64,000 nt of DNA from Haemaphysalis longicornis (GCA_013339765.2 CM023449.1:21926888-21990887), one strand, 5' to 3'; counted from the first letter of the stretch, positions 23,645 to 34,579 are shown. The notes: generated by a model not told the origin, from the sequence alone. A program made the numbers and translations.

Positions 23645-24245
23645 GGAGGGAGGAGGAGGAAAAAACTTTATTGTTGCCCGGTAAGTGGTTGGGAGTAGGA
23701 AGAGGTGGGAGTCCCCGCCCATTCCCCCTCAGCCATCAGCCAGGAGTCCTTGGTCCCTGGCGGCGGCTTCGGCCATCCGGACTACTTGTAGCTGGATGGT
23801 CAGCTTCCGAGCTGAGCAAGGCTGCCTCCCACTGCTCGGGTGTGTGTTGATAATGAGTGTTCTCTGATCACTTTTATCTATTTTGGAGCAGGACCAGATG
23901 ATGTGTTTTAAATCCGCTCTCTGCTTGCAGTGTTTGCACTGTCGTCTTGTATGCCTGGATAGTAATAGCTGTGTAAGACTGGGTTTGCGTACATACCAGT
24001 TTGAATTCGTCTCCAAGCTGTGGCCTGCTGCTTGTTGAGGGTTTTATGCGCTTCCGGGTAATAAAGCCTGCCTTTTCTGTAATGATCAAGTATTTCGCTA
24101 TAGGTTACCATGCGATCCCTGTCTGCTCTGCGGAAAGTGAGTGGCTTGGTGGTTGCATTGGTGCTAGCCTGGTCGGCGAGTCCTCGGGCTAGCTGGTGAG
24201 CATTCTCATTTCCGGGTAGACCAGAGTGCGCTGGGGCCCAAACTA
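23645..24245 (-). mobile_element. 5'-truncated LINE inserted in family H, with target duplication
   Basis: Perfect 12-bp direct repeats GTGCCATGTGGA flank the insert (23633-23644 and 24246-24257). The paralogous copy at about 59597-59608 has the corresponding single GGCCATGTGGA, i.e. an empty site. The LINE is on the minus strand with its 3' end at 23645: AATAAAG, a T run and a (TCC)n-type tail. The 5' end stops within the RNase H domain. Confidence 0.93.
23729..24245 (-). pseudogene. LINE ORF2 C-terminus: RNase H end plus zinc knuckle
   Basis: The first frame reads VWAPAHSGLPGNENAHQLAR right at the 5' junction, the final His/Asp motif of RNase H in LINE proteins. A frameshift near 24000 moves the reading frame to one with CKHCKQRADLKHIIWSC, the C-C-H-C knuckle, ending at 23729. 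The two domains are in the expected order and spacing but in different frames, so the copy is inactive. Confidence 0.85.
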
Positions 24246-24662
24246 GTGCCATGTGGAGTCAATGATCACGTACATCAGTTTCGCTATTCCAGTCTTCTAC
24301 GGTTCACAGCGCATGCGCACGACGGCACCAGGACAAACGAACGTGGGGCGTACGCTATGAAGTGTCTTTCTCGTTCCGAGCAAGTGTTGCCACGATATGG
24401 CGAATGCTGGAGTGTTTTCTTATTATTTTTTTTGTGGTCAATGTTGGCCGAACTCCCTAAGTGGCGATGCTTGGCTTTACGAACGTGCGCCCGATGCACG
24501 CGTGTACAAGCGCTCGGCCTCTTCTTGGTATTTTTAACTGCTGGGACCGTATACACAAACGATTTGCTCAACAGCTTCGCTGTTAAAAGAATTTCTTCTC
24601 CACTTTCTCGTGCATGCTCTGTAGCTCTCAATCTAACGTAGGTGTCTCGGAAAGATTATGTA

Positions 24663-25454
24663 CAGTAGAATCTCGGTAAACGGAAATCGCTTAAACGGAA
24701 TTGCCGCTTAAACGGAACAGTAGCATGTAAGTTGGCTTGTTTTGCATTCAGATAACGTAAAGATGCTCCCGGTAATCGGAACTAAATTTTCGGCTTCACC
24801 GTGTAAACGGAACCAGAATTGGCACTTCTTGTGATGCCCATTGCATGATAACCACATTTTTACGGTTCCGGCTGTTCCATTTTTGTTTTTGTATTTCTTT
24901 CTCCGTGTTTTTTTAGCCTCGTTGGGCTCGTAAGCCTCGTCTTGCAAGTGGTTGACCGTGTTAGAGCAACGAATGAAACATCGCACTTCTTGTTCCAGTC
25001 GTTCGGTCTCGATTCGAGACGCCGAGGTTACAGGGCTGAGCTCCTGCCGCCTGGTTCGTGCCATCGTGGTGCTATTCGCGCTTCATTACCACGTTGCCGT
25101 CTTCGAAATTCGGTGGCTCGTAAGCACTGGCGAATTTGAGGCCTCTAGCTTCCGTGAAGATGCAGTTGCAAGGACTCAAACAAAACTAATTGATGCATTT
25201 TGTAGTGCACAGCGACTCGTTGTTGCCAAATCAACTTTGTGAATGCTGTGCCAATGCCTCTTGTAGTTTTTTTGCTTTCTGAAAAACATTCACGTGCATT
25301 CACCTTCTAGTGCTTAGAGTTCCATTAAATGCCATTACGACTGCGTAGCCACATAAATTTTCCCCTTTGCACAGCTCTCTCAATAAACGGAACTCCTGTT
25401 AAACGGAACTAATTTTTTCGGTCCCTTGAAGTTCCGTTTATCGAGAGCCTACTG
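24663..25454. mobile_element. pogo/Tigger-like non-autonomous transposon
   Basis: Ends CAGTAGAATCTCGGTAAACGG and (inverted) CAGTAGGCTCTCGATAAACGG, each flanked by TA (24661-24662 and 25455-25456). Subterminal repeats of TTAAACGGAA occur several times near both ends. CAGT-type ends with TA targets are typical of the Tc1/mariner-pogo group. A 118-codon minus-strand frame (24708-25064) starts MARTRRQELS but has no identifiable transposase motif. The element is 792 bp and non-autonomous. Confidence 0.85.
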
Positions 25455-25456
25455 TA

Positions 25457-25904
25457 CTGAAATTGGCCACTAAGACGACTCTACCAGCTACGCCGAGTTC
25501 AGTTAGTTCACCACGAAGTTGTAATTGTTATATAATTCACGCTTGCTGTCAATACAAAGTCTTGTATATGGAAAGGAAAGGGGCTGCCCCAGGGGCCGTT
25601 CCAGAAAAAAATTCTGTATAGTGGTAGCAAGTTTTATTCAGATAATGAACTAGGAAGTGTGCTCAGTCGGAAAGTAAAAAAAAAAAAAGTATTTTTTTTG
25701 TGCATAGATGCGCCGAGTGAAGTAAGACACACCACAGCTGCGCTGCTCGCTTTTCTTCACAGAGCCGAAGGACTGATGTTTTTTCGCCCACCTATCAACC
25801 TTTGGTCATTGTATCATTGACCTATTGTGTCATTGAATGTTTGTGTGCGATTAAGCCAAGCTGCTGCCGTGTACACCTCTCAAACACATCAAAGGCTTTT
25901 CGCT
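25457..25904. other. No recognisable feature
   Basis: AT-rich linker with an A12 run near 25678. Nothing coding is recognised. Confidence 0.4.
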
Positions 25905-25915
25905 CACTCCCTGGT

Positions 25916-26687
25916 TGACGAGTGTGGACTGATGGGCGAGTTGGTATTTCGACATTCTTGTATTACAGCGCACTACAAACAGGACACAGGGAAGGACGCA
26001 GACGCAGCGCTGACTAACAACTGAAGGGTTTATTGGGAAAGTGGGCATATATATACGATGCAAACAAACACAAAACCTGAACAAAGTATGCACTCTCATC
26101 TCATTGACGGTTGGCCAGAAATTTTAGTTCTTTTTCTGATAGGGCTACAGAAGGCATGCTGATGCACTTGTCACTCTGCCGATGAATTTCGAAGGCCTCG
26201 ATGATTTCTCGGGTGATCTTATGATTTCCTTTTCCTATCAGCCTGCACTTATCGTACTGTGGTTTGCACCCGCACTGCTTACAGTGGGCGGCTAGGTGCC
26301 CTTCCGCGACAAGCTTTTCTACTTTGTTGTGATGCTCCCGAAGCCGGTCGTTGATACATCTTCCCGTTTGTCCAATGTAGCTCCTCTTGCAGTCCAAGGG
26401 CAATGAGTATACTACTTCCTCCTTGCATGCCACAAACTGATTGTGGTGCCTCGTGCCACATTCCCGACGCTTCCTCTCCCTTGTGTTTACTTTTGAGCAC
26501 AACCGAATAAGTTTTTCCGGTGCCGAGAACACTACATTCACTACATTCATGTTCACACTTGATACTGGTTTTGTGTTTGTTTGCATCGTATATATGTTCA
26601 CTTTCCCAATAAACCCTTCAGTTGTTAGTCAGCGCTGTGTCTGCGTCCTTCCCTGTGTCCTGTTTGTAGTGCGCTGTAATACAAGAA
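25916..26687 (-). mobile_element. Penelope-like element, truncated, with inverted terminal repeats
   Basis: The 11-bp direct repeat CACTCCCTGGT flanks the insert (25905-25915 and 26688-26698). About 120 bp at 25953-26080 recurs inverted at 26570-26687, nearly identical, each containing AATAAACCC and GCAAACAAACAC. Between them is a GIY-YIG endonuclease reading frame on the minus strand. The reverse transcriptase is absent: the upstream inverted repeat is joined directly to the endonuclease. Penelope-like elements are known to carry terminal repeats that can be direct or inverted. At the 3' side a tail contains, on the element strand, ACCAACTCGCCC. Confidence 0.9.
26101..26601 (-). CDS. GIY-YIG endonuclease domain of a Penelope-like element (partial ORF)
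   Basis: The 166-codon frame is open to its stop at 26101-26103. Residues about 63-90 carry the GIY-YIG core in its Penelope form: VVYSLPL then SYIGQTGRCINDRLREH, including the conserved Arg. A HCKQCGCKP cluster follows at about residue 108 and is typical of the Penelope-type endonuclease. A conserved Glu-containing helix (EIIEAFEIHRQ) comes next. In an intact element this domain follows a reverse transcriptase and nicks target DNA for priming. Here the N-terminal 15 or so codons are encoded by the inverted terminal repeat, so the visible Met is probably not an original start. There are no stops or frameshifts within the domain, indicating a recent insertion. Confidence 0.85.
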   Translation of the reverse strand: MNIYTMQTNTKPVSSVNMNVVNVVFSAPEKLIRLCSKVNTRERKRRECGTRHHNQFVACKEEVVYSLPLDCKRSYIGQTGRCINDRLREHHNKVEKLVAEGHLAAHCKQCGCKPQYDKCRLIGKGNHKITREIIEAFEIHRQSDKCISMPSVALSEKELKFLANRQ

Positions 26688-26706
26688 CACTCCCTGGTAT
26701 TAGGAC

Positions 26707-27155
26707 CATAGAAGTACATACTAATATATACTAGAGGGAAATCAGCCGCTGCAGTCGCGGGCCGCCGTGGCTGGCGCCATTGCCGTAGCGACGTTCTTCG
26801 CCTACTTGGCTTAGCTAGCCATATGGCTTCTTTTTTGTCTCTAAGCCCAAATCAACGAAAAAGGGTAACATTTTTTTTCTTGTTCTTCGTGCATGAAGCT
26901 TCAGAATAATCACTGACAAATCATTCTTTTTGGAGGTTCAATTTTACAATAACAAAACAAATTTGATGAAGCGTCTTCGGTAATTATGTTCCTTTTTTTG
27001 CAGCCACAGCTACCTTTTCAGCCTGTTCATGAGCCATGCCAAGGACAAGTGGAACGTGCCTGCCCGGTACATGACAGGAACGCTCGCTGAAGCGCGGCTC
27101 CCCTAGACAGTGGCGCCAGATTTCACTCTAGTGTATATTAGTACGAAACTCTATG
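26707..27155. mobile_element. MITE with about 40-bp inverted repeats
   Basis: Left end CATAGAAGTACATACTAATA and right end (inverted) CATAGAGTTTCGTACTAATA, continuing through CACTAGAG-GAAATC on both sides. It is non-coding and 449 bp long. No clear target duplication is visible and the superfamily is not assigned. It begins 9 bp from the Penelope-like element's target repeat. Confidence 0.78.
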
Positions 27156-27297
27156 ATTTAGACACAATCACTGTGTCACGGGTCTCGTACACAATCGCGA
27201 TTTTTGTTAATTGTAGTGCGCCATAACGCGTTTTTCTGCGCAGGTTCGTTTTACTGGCGCCTTTCCTACTACCGTAAGGTATTTGGGGCAAGCATTA

Positions 27298-27914
27298 CCG
27301 CATCTGCACAACTATAGCGCGCACTTTTTTTGGGGGGGCTAAAAGTAGCCTACAAATTTGTCTGCGCGTTACAATAGGGTTCAAAACCAAAATCGGCTTC
27401 AGAGCAGCCTGCAGCATCGCCACAGACACGAACTCCTCGAAAAAGACAACTCAATCCAATCTAAAACAATCTGTCAACATCACGTGAGTAAATTTTGTTG
27501 CACCCATTCCTCAACGGGCATACCTTATCCGGCTGCTGCACTTATTTCTGCTGCTGGAATTGGTACCTTGTTGCTAATTGCAGCAGCATGCGGAATCCGT
27601 AAATTAGCAGCGGATAAACCAAAGGACCATCGTATTCAAATGATGAAAGTCAAGCCACTCGAAATTGCAAACACTTTCCGCTGTCCCCGTTGCAGTTTTA
27701 GTGCCATAAAGAGCTAGATAATCAAGTGCATGAATCGCACGGGTTTTTGCTGCTACAGTTACGTGCATAAAATATGTCTTCTGCGAGGTACTTGGTGTCG
27801 TGTATTTTACATCCGCGCGGTAGAATCCGGCGTCAAATGATTGTTTTGGAATTTTCCGACGGAAACTTATCTGCGTGTTACAATCGGGGGCGCATTATAA
27901 TTGTGCAAATACGG
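27298..27914. mobile_element. MITE with CCGYATYTGCACAA inverted ends
   Basis: Left end CCGCATCTGCACAACTATAG and right end (inverted) CCGTATTTGCACAATTATAA. A second shared block, CTGCGCGTTACAAT near the left end and its inverted match near 27873, extends the similarity. A 119-codon frame inside (27358-27717) has no recognised domain. The ends resemble those at 55271-55751, so the two may belong to one superfamily. Confidence 0.72.
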
Positions 27915-30264
27915 AAATTTCAGGTGTAGTTTAGGCGAGGCAGTAGATGCGTCTTCTGTGCCTTCTAAACCTAGCCTATATGCTATTGAGAATTGCGGAA
28001 AGGTAATTGGCTGTTCTTACAAGAAGCAGTTGTAGATGATTGTGTCGAGCGTATAGATCGAAATTACACATTAACGGAAATGAAAGCGCCATTCGTAACT
28101 ATAAAGACAGGGCAATCGTCAATACGGACGCATGATACATAAAAAAAAATTATGAAATGCAGCAGCGAATGCATATTGAGTTGAAAAAATTGGTTTAGCT
28201 GCCTCATTAGTAGCACTGAGACTTTGAAACCTGACCTCCTTAGATGATTTTTGAAACATTTAGTTTGACTACAGCATTTTATCGCTACAACAAACCCCTC
28301 CTTCCTTCAAATTTCTCCTCTGCAATATGACAGGCATCGCGAGTAATTCTTCCACGGGCAGCGATGAATTTCAGTCGATGGTGATTAACGCCACTTCTTT
28401 CAGGCACTCCGTGCTAAAGAACACACCATGAAATGAACTGTTCATTTGAGAAGTATCGGCCCGAAGCAGGCGTGACAATTTCACAAGAAATGCGTTTCCA
28501 ATTTCAGCGCAGCTGGTGCAATGTCCTCTACATTTGGCGATCAAAAACTACAAAAACAATTACTTATGATACTGTAAGCCACTCTTGATATAAAGGTGCT
28601 GAAAATAAAAGCAGATGCTTAATCCAGCGATGGCCAAAGAAAACCGGTACGTGCCACAAACCTACATCAAACACGCGATGATAACGTAATGTATGCAAAG
28701 GTCGGCGCGCAAAGTAAACTTGAAAAAAGAAAGAGATCGACTCTGTCGTTTACTGCAATGTGGCCAAAATCCCAGCGATCGGGCGCGCAGTGCGTGACGG
28801 GCGCCAGTGCGGACAGACCGAGTGAGCTTGCGACAAGGCGGCCCCGACGCGTCGTACAAAACTGTCGGCAAACCACGTCGGCGCCATTAACGGCAAGCCA
28901 AACAACGAAATCGCAGGCTCGCGTGATCTCGCACAATCGCCGCCAGCTAGCACGCCACGCCAAACACCCGAAACACCCGCAGACGACGCGAGTATCAAGT
29001 ATAGACAAATAATACACCGCACACGGCGACAAGGGGGGTAGAGGAGGGGGGGGAGCATTCGTCTATACCGACGGCGTCGAAACGCGTAACAAAATCAAAC
29101 ACGACAGGGGAGTCTGAGCTATGCCAATAAATAGTTCCGTGCAGCCTCTTTATGCCGATCAGGCGACGTGCGGGAAGGTACGGGAAGAGTTTCTTATTCG
29201 CACATTCGTCGAATTCCGAAACTATCCACTGAAGACAACTTTGGAATCGTGTTTCATGCAACAATATACCATTTTGACCAAATAGAGCAACAGATTTCAT
29301 TCGATTAGTCAAATGCTTCCACGATTTTCGGCACGCACACGCCTGCACCATCAGGTTCTCCTCCACTGCACGGAACAAGTCGAGGCAGACGAACCGTGTA
29401 AATACAGGACGCGCACGAAACCGGCTCGAACATCGCAAAGTCAGCCGGGACGCGATCGGAGTAGCCGATTCTGGTGTCCCTGTTGCGACCAAAGCGAATG
29501 CTCCTCTCGCTATGGCCAAACCTAGCTGCACCCATCCGAACGCGTGAGCATCGACGTGTATCTTCAATTAACCAAACGCATCTCCAGGTGCGCTGACAGG
29601 GCTTGCCCGAATCTTCACTACCCATCAGCTTGTAAGCATCGCGGAGTCGAGGCATCACGCGAGGTCCGCTTAATGCGTTGCGCGCTGCTCTTTTTTTCGT
29701 TGTTTTTTTTTTTGGTACTGCACTGCGGCGATTCTCGCCTGTTCTTGTGTTTGTTTAAAACAACCGCGCGGTTTGTCCCGCGGAAAAATAAGCTACAGCG
29801 AACGTACCACACGCGAGAGTCAACCGGACGTCGCGAGCTGCGCCTAACGGGACAAATGAAGGGTGGACCCGGTCCCGTCTTACTTCGCCTACGGGTGGGA
29901 CCACGAACGCGTGATACAGGCTCGCTCTTTTGGGCCAGTTGCGCTAAGGCAGCCGTGGCGTTGACGGGGATCCTTTTGATGATTGCGAGAAAACACGCGT
30001 AGCGCTGTGTCGGGAACCGACGCGTGACAGATAGGGAGATGGGTGAGGCAAGCACTAATGGGCCGCACGGGGGGCCCGTGATTGAAACTGTGCCCCGGAT
30101 AATCGATTTGTTTCCGTGCTACGCCGGTGAGTTTTTGACCGCGCGTAAACTACCGCTCCGAGCCACCTCAGTGGCGTCAGACATGTAAGCGTATGATGAG
30201 GGAAAAGGTAAATAGAGCCCCAAGCTATCGTCCTGACACCTATGATATATATCTATATATATAA
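27915..30264. other. Unassigned; CpG-rich 28.66-30.05 kb
   Basis: AT-rich to about 28.6 kb, then clearly CpG-rich. Long frames occur on the minus strand (190 codons at 28995-29567; 145 codons at 29618-30055) and also on the plus strand across the same bases, as expected from stop-poor GC-rich DNA. No motif is recognised. The composition would suit a promoter-associated island of a gene outside the recognisable part, but I cannot support one. Confidence 0.35.
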
Positions 30265-30456
30265 TCTGGAAACATAAAACCTCCCACAGAGCGCGAGAAA
30301 ATAAGATAAGCAGAGAAAGAGACACACGAGCAAAACATTAAAAAATAAAAGTTTACTGACGTTTCAGAAAGAGGACTTCCTTTCTTCAGAGGGAAGTCCT
30401 CAGAGGTCAGTAAACTTTTATTTTTTATGTTTTTCTCGCGTGTCTCTGTCTCTACT

Positions 30457-30459
<3 letters not shown>
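30265..30459. mobile_element. Penelope-like palindromic end in a TA repeat
   Basis: Arms at about 30308-30376 and 30391-30459 are inverted repeats (outer part GAGACACACGAGCAAAAC, inner part GAGGACTTCC), with a short loop near TTTCTTCAGAG. The minus-strand phrase CTGAAACGTCAGTAAAC is typical of Penelope-like terminal repeats. Both outer sides are TA-rich, so the target was probably a (TA)n tract and its duplication cannot be resolved. Confidence 0.6.
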
Positions 30460-30525
<66 letters not shown>

Positions 30526-30526
30526 T

Positions 30527-30560
<34 letters not shown>

Positions 30561-30561
30561 C
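30460..30561. repeat. (TA)n followed by (GA)n microsatellite
   Basis: A TA tract at about 30462-30522 passes through GATAGAGA into a GA tract ending near 30559. Confidence 0.96.
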
Positions 30562-30654
30562 GCACAGAACCGTGTAAATCGAAACATCTGTGCACAAAGG
30601 CTTCAGAAAAGGTTAACAAGAACAAAATAAAAGGTTCACGAAAGGTTAGACACA

Positions 30655-30900
30655 GAGAGAGTGCTCCTGGAGAGACGTGCTGGGCATGCGCGAGGAGCAT
30701 TGGATTGGATTGGATTGAATTGGATTTGGATTGGATTGCATTGAAATGAATTGGATTGGATTAAATTACATTGTACTGGATTGCATTGGAAATAGTTTTA
30801 GAAGCAGTAAACACTCCAACGGGGGATTTACGGTAAGAACGATCCCCATTGCTTCGCCCACTCGTCATGATTCACTTCGTGGAGATGCGTGAATTTTTTT
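30655..30900 (+). repeat. TTGGA pentamer element (family D-related)
   Basis: GCATGCGCGAGGAGCATTGG leads into degenerate TTGGA/TTGGATT pentamers (30695-30790), then a block containing AACGATCCCCATTGCTTCGCCCAC that recurs almost unchanged at about 60719-60745. The shared sequence on both sides of the pentamers shows a dispersed element containing the tract, not a simple microsatellite. Confidence 0.7.
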
Positions 30901-30954
30901 ACTACGGTTAGCATTTTTTAAATTTACGTTAGAAAGAAAGAAAGGAACAAAAAC

Positions 30955-31140
30955 ACACGTCCAGAGTGGGGGGCCGAGCCCACGCCTTCCGATTTGATCT
31001 CGGGTGCCTTACAAATTCGGCTATCTGGGCGACTGTGTTCGCCTTCACTTTTCGGGGTATTTATATTTACTGCAACTGTATCTGACGCTTGAGGGTGGCA
31101 GCCAGCGGCACTGGGACTACACGGGGGGACCTTCTCCCCA
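30955..31140 (-). mobile_element. Degenerate tRNA-derived SINE
   Basis: On the minus strand the stretch has a tRNA-like head: GATAGCCGAATTTGTAAGGC (box A-like) and GCGTGGGCTCGGCCCC (box B-like, degraded). Its body includes GTCCCAGTGCCGCTGGCTG. It differs from the SINEs at 6.2, 38.3 and 59.3 kb, so it represents a second SINE family. No target duplication is identified. Confidence 0.5.
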
Positions 31141-31143
31141 TGC

Positions 31144-31228
31144 TGTTGTTGTCGTTGTCATTGTCGTTGTTGTTGTTGTTGTTTTCGTTTTTGTTGTTGT
31201 TGTTGTTGTGTTGTTGTTGTTGTTGTAG
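31144..31228. repeat. (GTT)n microsatellite
   Basis: Imperfect GTT triplets, followed by a G-rich run (31231-31256). The poly-Val/poly-Leu frames across it are artefacts. Confidence 0.95.
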
Positions 31229-31256
31229 CTAGGGGTGGGGGTGGGGGGTGGGGGGT

Positions 31257-31999
31257 TACGCACAGCGTATTTTGGGCAGTCTTAGTGGTGAACGCTTCAG
31301 GCTTCGGTTTTAGGGATAATTTTCAACTATCATGGCATCTCGTATCGTACGCTGGACTTAGCGACGACAGTCGAGATTCTGAACAAAATCGAGGGGAGAT
31401 GTTGGTGACTAATAACAATGCTGTTATTGTGAAAATTTGTTCAATTAGAAAGTTCGGGTTATTTGACGTCTTTGCGATCCTCGTGGAATTCGTATTGACG
31501 AGAGTCGACTGCATTACGTATGAGGTCAGCCATTCCAGCTTCAAGACGTGTTTGTTACCTTAGAGGGAAACACGAACGATGCCAAACAAATAACGATGTT
31601 CGCTTTCGCCCACAACGCATGTCCTGCCCATGACACAAATCAGTTTAGAGAAAATGCAGCTGCAACACCACGTAGTGTTTGTTTGTATTGAACATCATTG
31701 TAGTTAACTTGCAACGTTGCTTGCTCTAACGTAGCAGTTACGAAATAATTATGAAAATTGCTTCAGCTGAAAAACCTAAAATTGTCTCAATTATTACGCA
31801 GCTCTCCGCTACCGCGCACAACAGCGTCGGCGCTTGAAAGCCAAATTAGGAATTTTGACCCAAAGTTGATTTTGATGACATGTGCACGAGTACGAATGTC
31901 AATTAGAGTACATGGCCCAAGCTTCTGCTGTTGAACTCTGAGTTTTTCCTACCACCCGCAAAGTTGTCCTTGCTGAGAAAGAAATGCCGGTGGTCTGGC
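31257..31999. other. No recognisable feature
   Basis: AT-rich sequence with short frames on both strands and no motif. Confidence 0.4.
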
Positions 32000-32885
32000 A
32001 TGACGAAAAAACGTCGCCGCGTATCTGCTCCTTTCGTTGCAAATGTCGACGACAGACGATAGTCGACTGGCGCCCCTGGCAAGTAAATGCATCCCTTCTC
32101 TTTCCCGCTCACCTCTCATGCTGTTACTCTCCCGTGTCGTTCCTTCCAAGATAACACGCTAGAGGTTTGCTCAAGTAAACTTAAATTTACTTCGTTCCAC
32201 TGCTCCAAGTCGGGTGCCTCGATGCCAGCGCTGCCGTGCGGCGGAGGCGCGCGTGAATCGAGGCACCCGACTAGAACGTCTATATAACCACGCTGCCCTA
32301 CTCCACGAACGTTCCAAGCGGAACGCGAAACCTATCCAGTGGAACCTTTCGTTGCTGTTGCCGCTTGATTTTTTGAATTCCGCCAGCTTGCGCGGGCAAC
32401 AGCAGGCGACGGTTTTCTGCAGTTGATGTAGTATTTTATTTTCTATCGCAAAAAGCAAGAACCCGCAATTTTTAAATAAAGGAACACTGCAAATATCACT
32501 AATGTATTGATTAAATGCCTTATATTTGCGTAATGTCTTGTTCTTGTTCAGCGATGTTGACAAGTATGAACATTAAAACCAAACTTAGACGTTCAGATTT
32601 GGCTGTGAGTATACAAGACTATTACGCAGCATGTGTTCAGTTTGGCCGGCTGGCTAAAGCGAGTGACAGACTTTTTTTTTTCGTGAACTTTCGTGATGTT
32701 TACTTCATTTCCTCTGCACCACATTGCGCATATCCGGTGCCCTGTCGACCCATGTAGTAGCTAACTAACAGCGGGTCCTAGCTGTAACTAGTTTAATAAA
32801 TTCTCTTTCGGACAGACATAGCAAACAGACAGATCAAAATTTTCCCGTTAGGTAGCCCAAGAAAGACTATCGTCTGTGAAAATAA
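32000..32885 (+). repeat. Interspersed repeat family B, copy 3
   Basis: Full-length copy of family B with extra sequence near 32670-32815. The hairpin arms are 32208-32223 and 32257-32272, a perfect 16-bp stem. The terminal block AAGACTATCGTCTGTGAAAA is present. There is no coding capacity. Confidence 0.85.
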
Positions 32886-34579
32886 ATTGAACGAATCAGT
32901 TTGGATTCGAGTTTTGCCCTTGTTCATTTCGCGGATAAACCCAGTCTTCGACGTCCCTCTTGAAATCAGCAGGATTTAGTGGCGCAATTTCAACACAACA
33001 GACACAAGCCCGGTCAACAGCATGGGCATAAATCCTTTCATGTCCTTGGATATTTGCGCCGTTCTTTCGAGCTTTCTTCAAGGTTGACGATGCCAGGCGT
33101 CGTCTCGGCACCCAATTGCTCGGCCATCAATTCTGGTCCAGTGAGCAGAGCAAAGTTACAAAGTAATAGTGCGGGTTTACCGTCACCTCCGCACCGCTTA
33201 GCGATCTATCCCCATTTTTTACGTTAACGCCGCATTGCGAATAAGACCATGCGGTATGAGGGAAGCCGCATGAGCCGGCATTGGTAACGCTGGTGTTCGA
33301 CGCGTTGCGCGACGCTCAGTCGCTTCGGCGTTCAGTACACGGTCGCATGCGCTGGTATCTGCAGCCAGCGTTGCTGCAGGACCATTCATTTGCATACCGT
33401 GTTCTGGGCCACTCCCGCCTCTATATTTCTCCACGGAGACTCGCAAGCTGTCTGTGTTGTCGCGCTGTCTTGTGCCGTGGGTGAAGGCGCGGGATTCCGC
33501 ACACTTCTTCTTGTACTCTGTCCGTGTTAATTGTGAAACCTTGCATGAATAATGCATCCTGCAAAGCCACCTCACTAGTGTATAGTTAGGTTGAACTTCC
33601 TTAAACGGCTTCCAGCATGATGGGGCATGCAGTTGTGTAAGTGTTGAAATCTGTGGGGGATTGAAAGGAGGTAGTCATCGGCGGCCAACGGCTGTATGCG
33701 AAGAATTTTAAACTGTGGTCAACGCTGAGTCCGGTTAAAACAGCGTTGACGGACGCTGTTTCGTGTAGAGCCAGTCAGACGTTACAAAGCTCAGGCGAAT
33801 TCACTTTGCAACGGGACGACAGCAACAGCTACTAAACAGGCTACTCCAATGCAGTTGGTGTACCGGACACTTTGGTAATAGCGGAAGAAACGGATGTGGA
33901 CAGTGTTCGCCTTGTGCTCTTCCTTCATCCAGGTCTGTTTTTTTTACTAGCTGTTGAGATGTGACTACCCCGGATGTATTTGTTTGTTTTTTATCGGGTT
34001 GCGTCAACCCCGAGCTCGATATACCGGCGCCGACTGCTCGTGTCGAAAAACTCAGCGTTAACCCCCAAGCCCATCGAATAAGTGAACACTAAACTTTAAG
34101 GCTACGTTCTGAGGACTCCTTTTCGGAGGAAAATTATTTGCGTGCAACTGACTGGGGGTAATTATGTTCGGAGGGAAACTTGCTCGTTGCCCTTTGAATG
34201 CAGCCGAAGTGTTTAGGCGAGCACATTGACTATTATTGTGAAATGTTTAACAAGTATGTAATGTCGTTGGTTCTTCTCTTTATTCCAAGTCCTACGTACT
34301 TTTTTTCGAGAGACATTACTGGAAAAAAAAAATCTACATCAATAGAAATACCACAGTTTACTGTTCCAGCCCTCGTTTTTGTCCACTTTTTGCATCCACT
34401 TAAAGATATCAAGGTATAGGTATCGCAACAGCACCTGGTTTGTCCAATCCAGTTTCGGAATTTAGCGAGAACCCCAATCGAATTGCCTAAAAACCATCAA
34501 TTCCGAAGTTATGGGAGCCATCACCGGTCTTTCTCGCATTACCTTTATGGTGGCCCTCCAGGACCAAGCTTAACTAAAC
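32886..34579. other. No recognisable feature
   Basis: CpG-containing stretch near 33.1-33.5 kb with a 118-codon minus-strand frame of unknown nature. A short inverted repeat AACGCTG...CAGCGTT is near 33720-33750. Confidence 0.35.

Larger units (their letters stand above)
23356..24590 (-). repeat. Interspersed repeat family H, copy 1, split by a LINE
   Basis: Segments 23356-23644 and 24258-24590 match, in opposite orientation, the copy at 58953-59897. On the minus strand a frame beginning at the ATG near 23640 reads MARPRVVRTAEEEAALREAR, and the other copy reads MARTRIVRMAKEQAALREAR at the same place. A short basic, charged peptide start is thus shared. Later frames decay in both copies. The boundary phrase AACAGCTTCGCTGTTAA at 24570-24588 is conserved as a short palindrome. 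Confidence 0.75.

Noticed and set aside
28995..29567. A 190-codon minus-strand frame as a host gene
   Set aside because: It lies in CpG-rich, stop-poor DNA where long frames occur in several phases on both strands. No domain, splice context or repeat of the frame elsewhere was seen.
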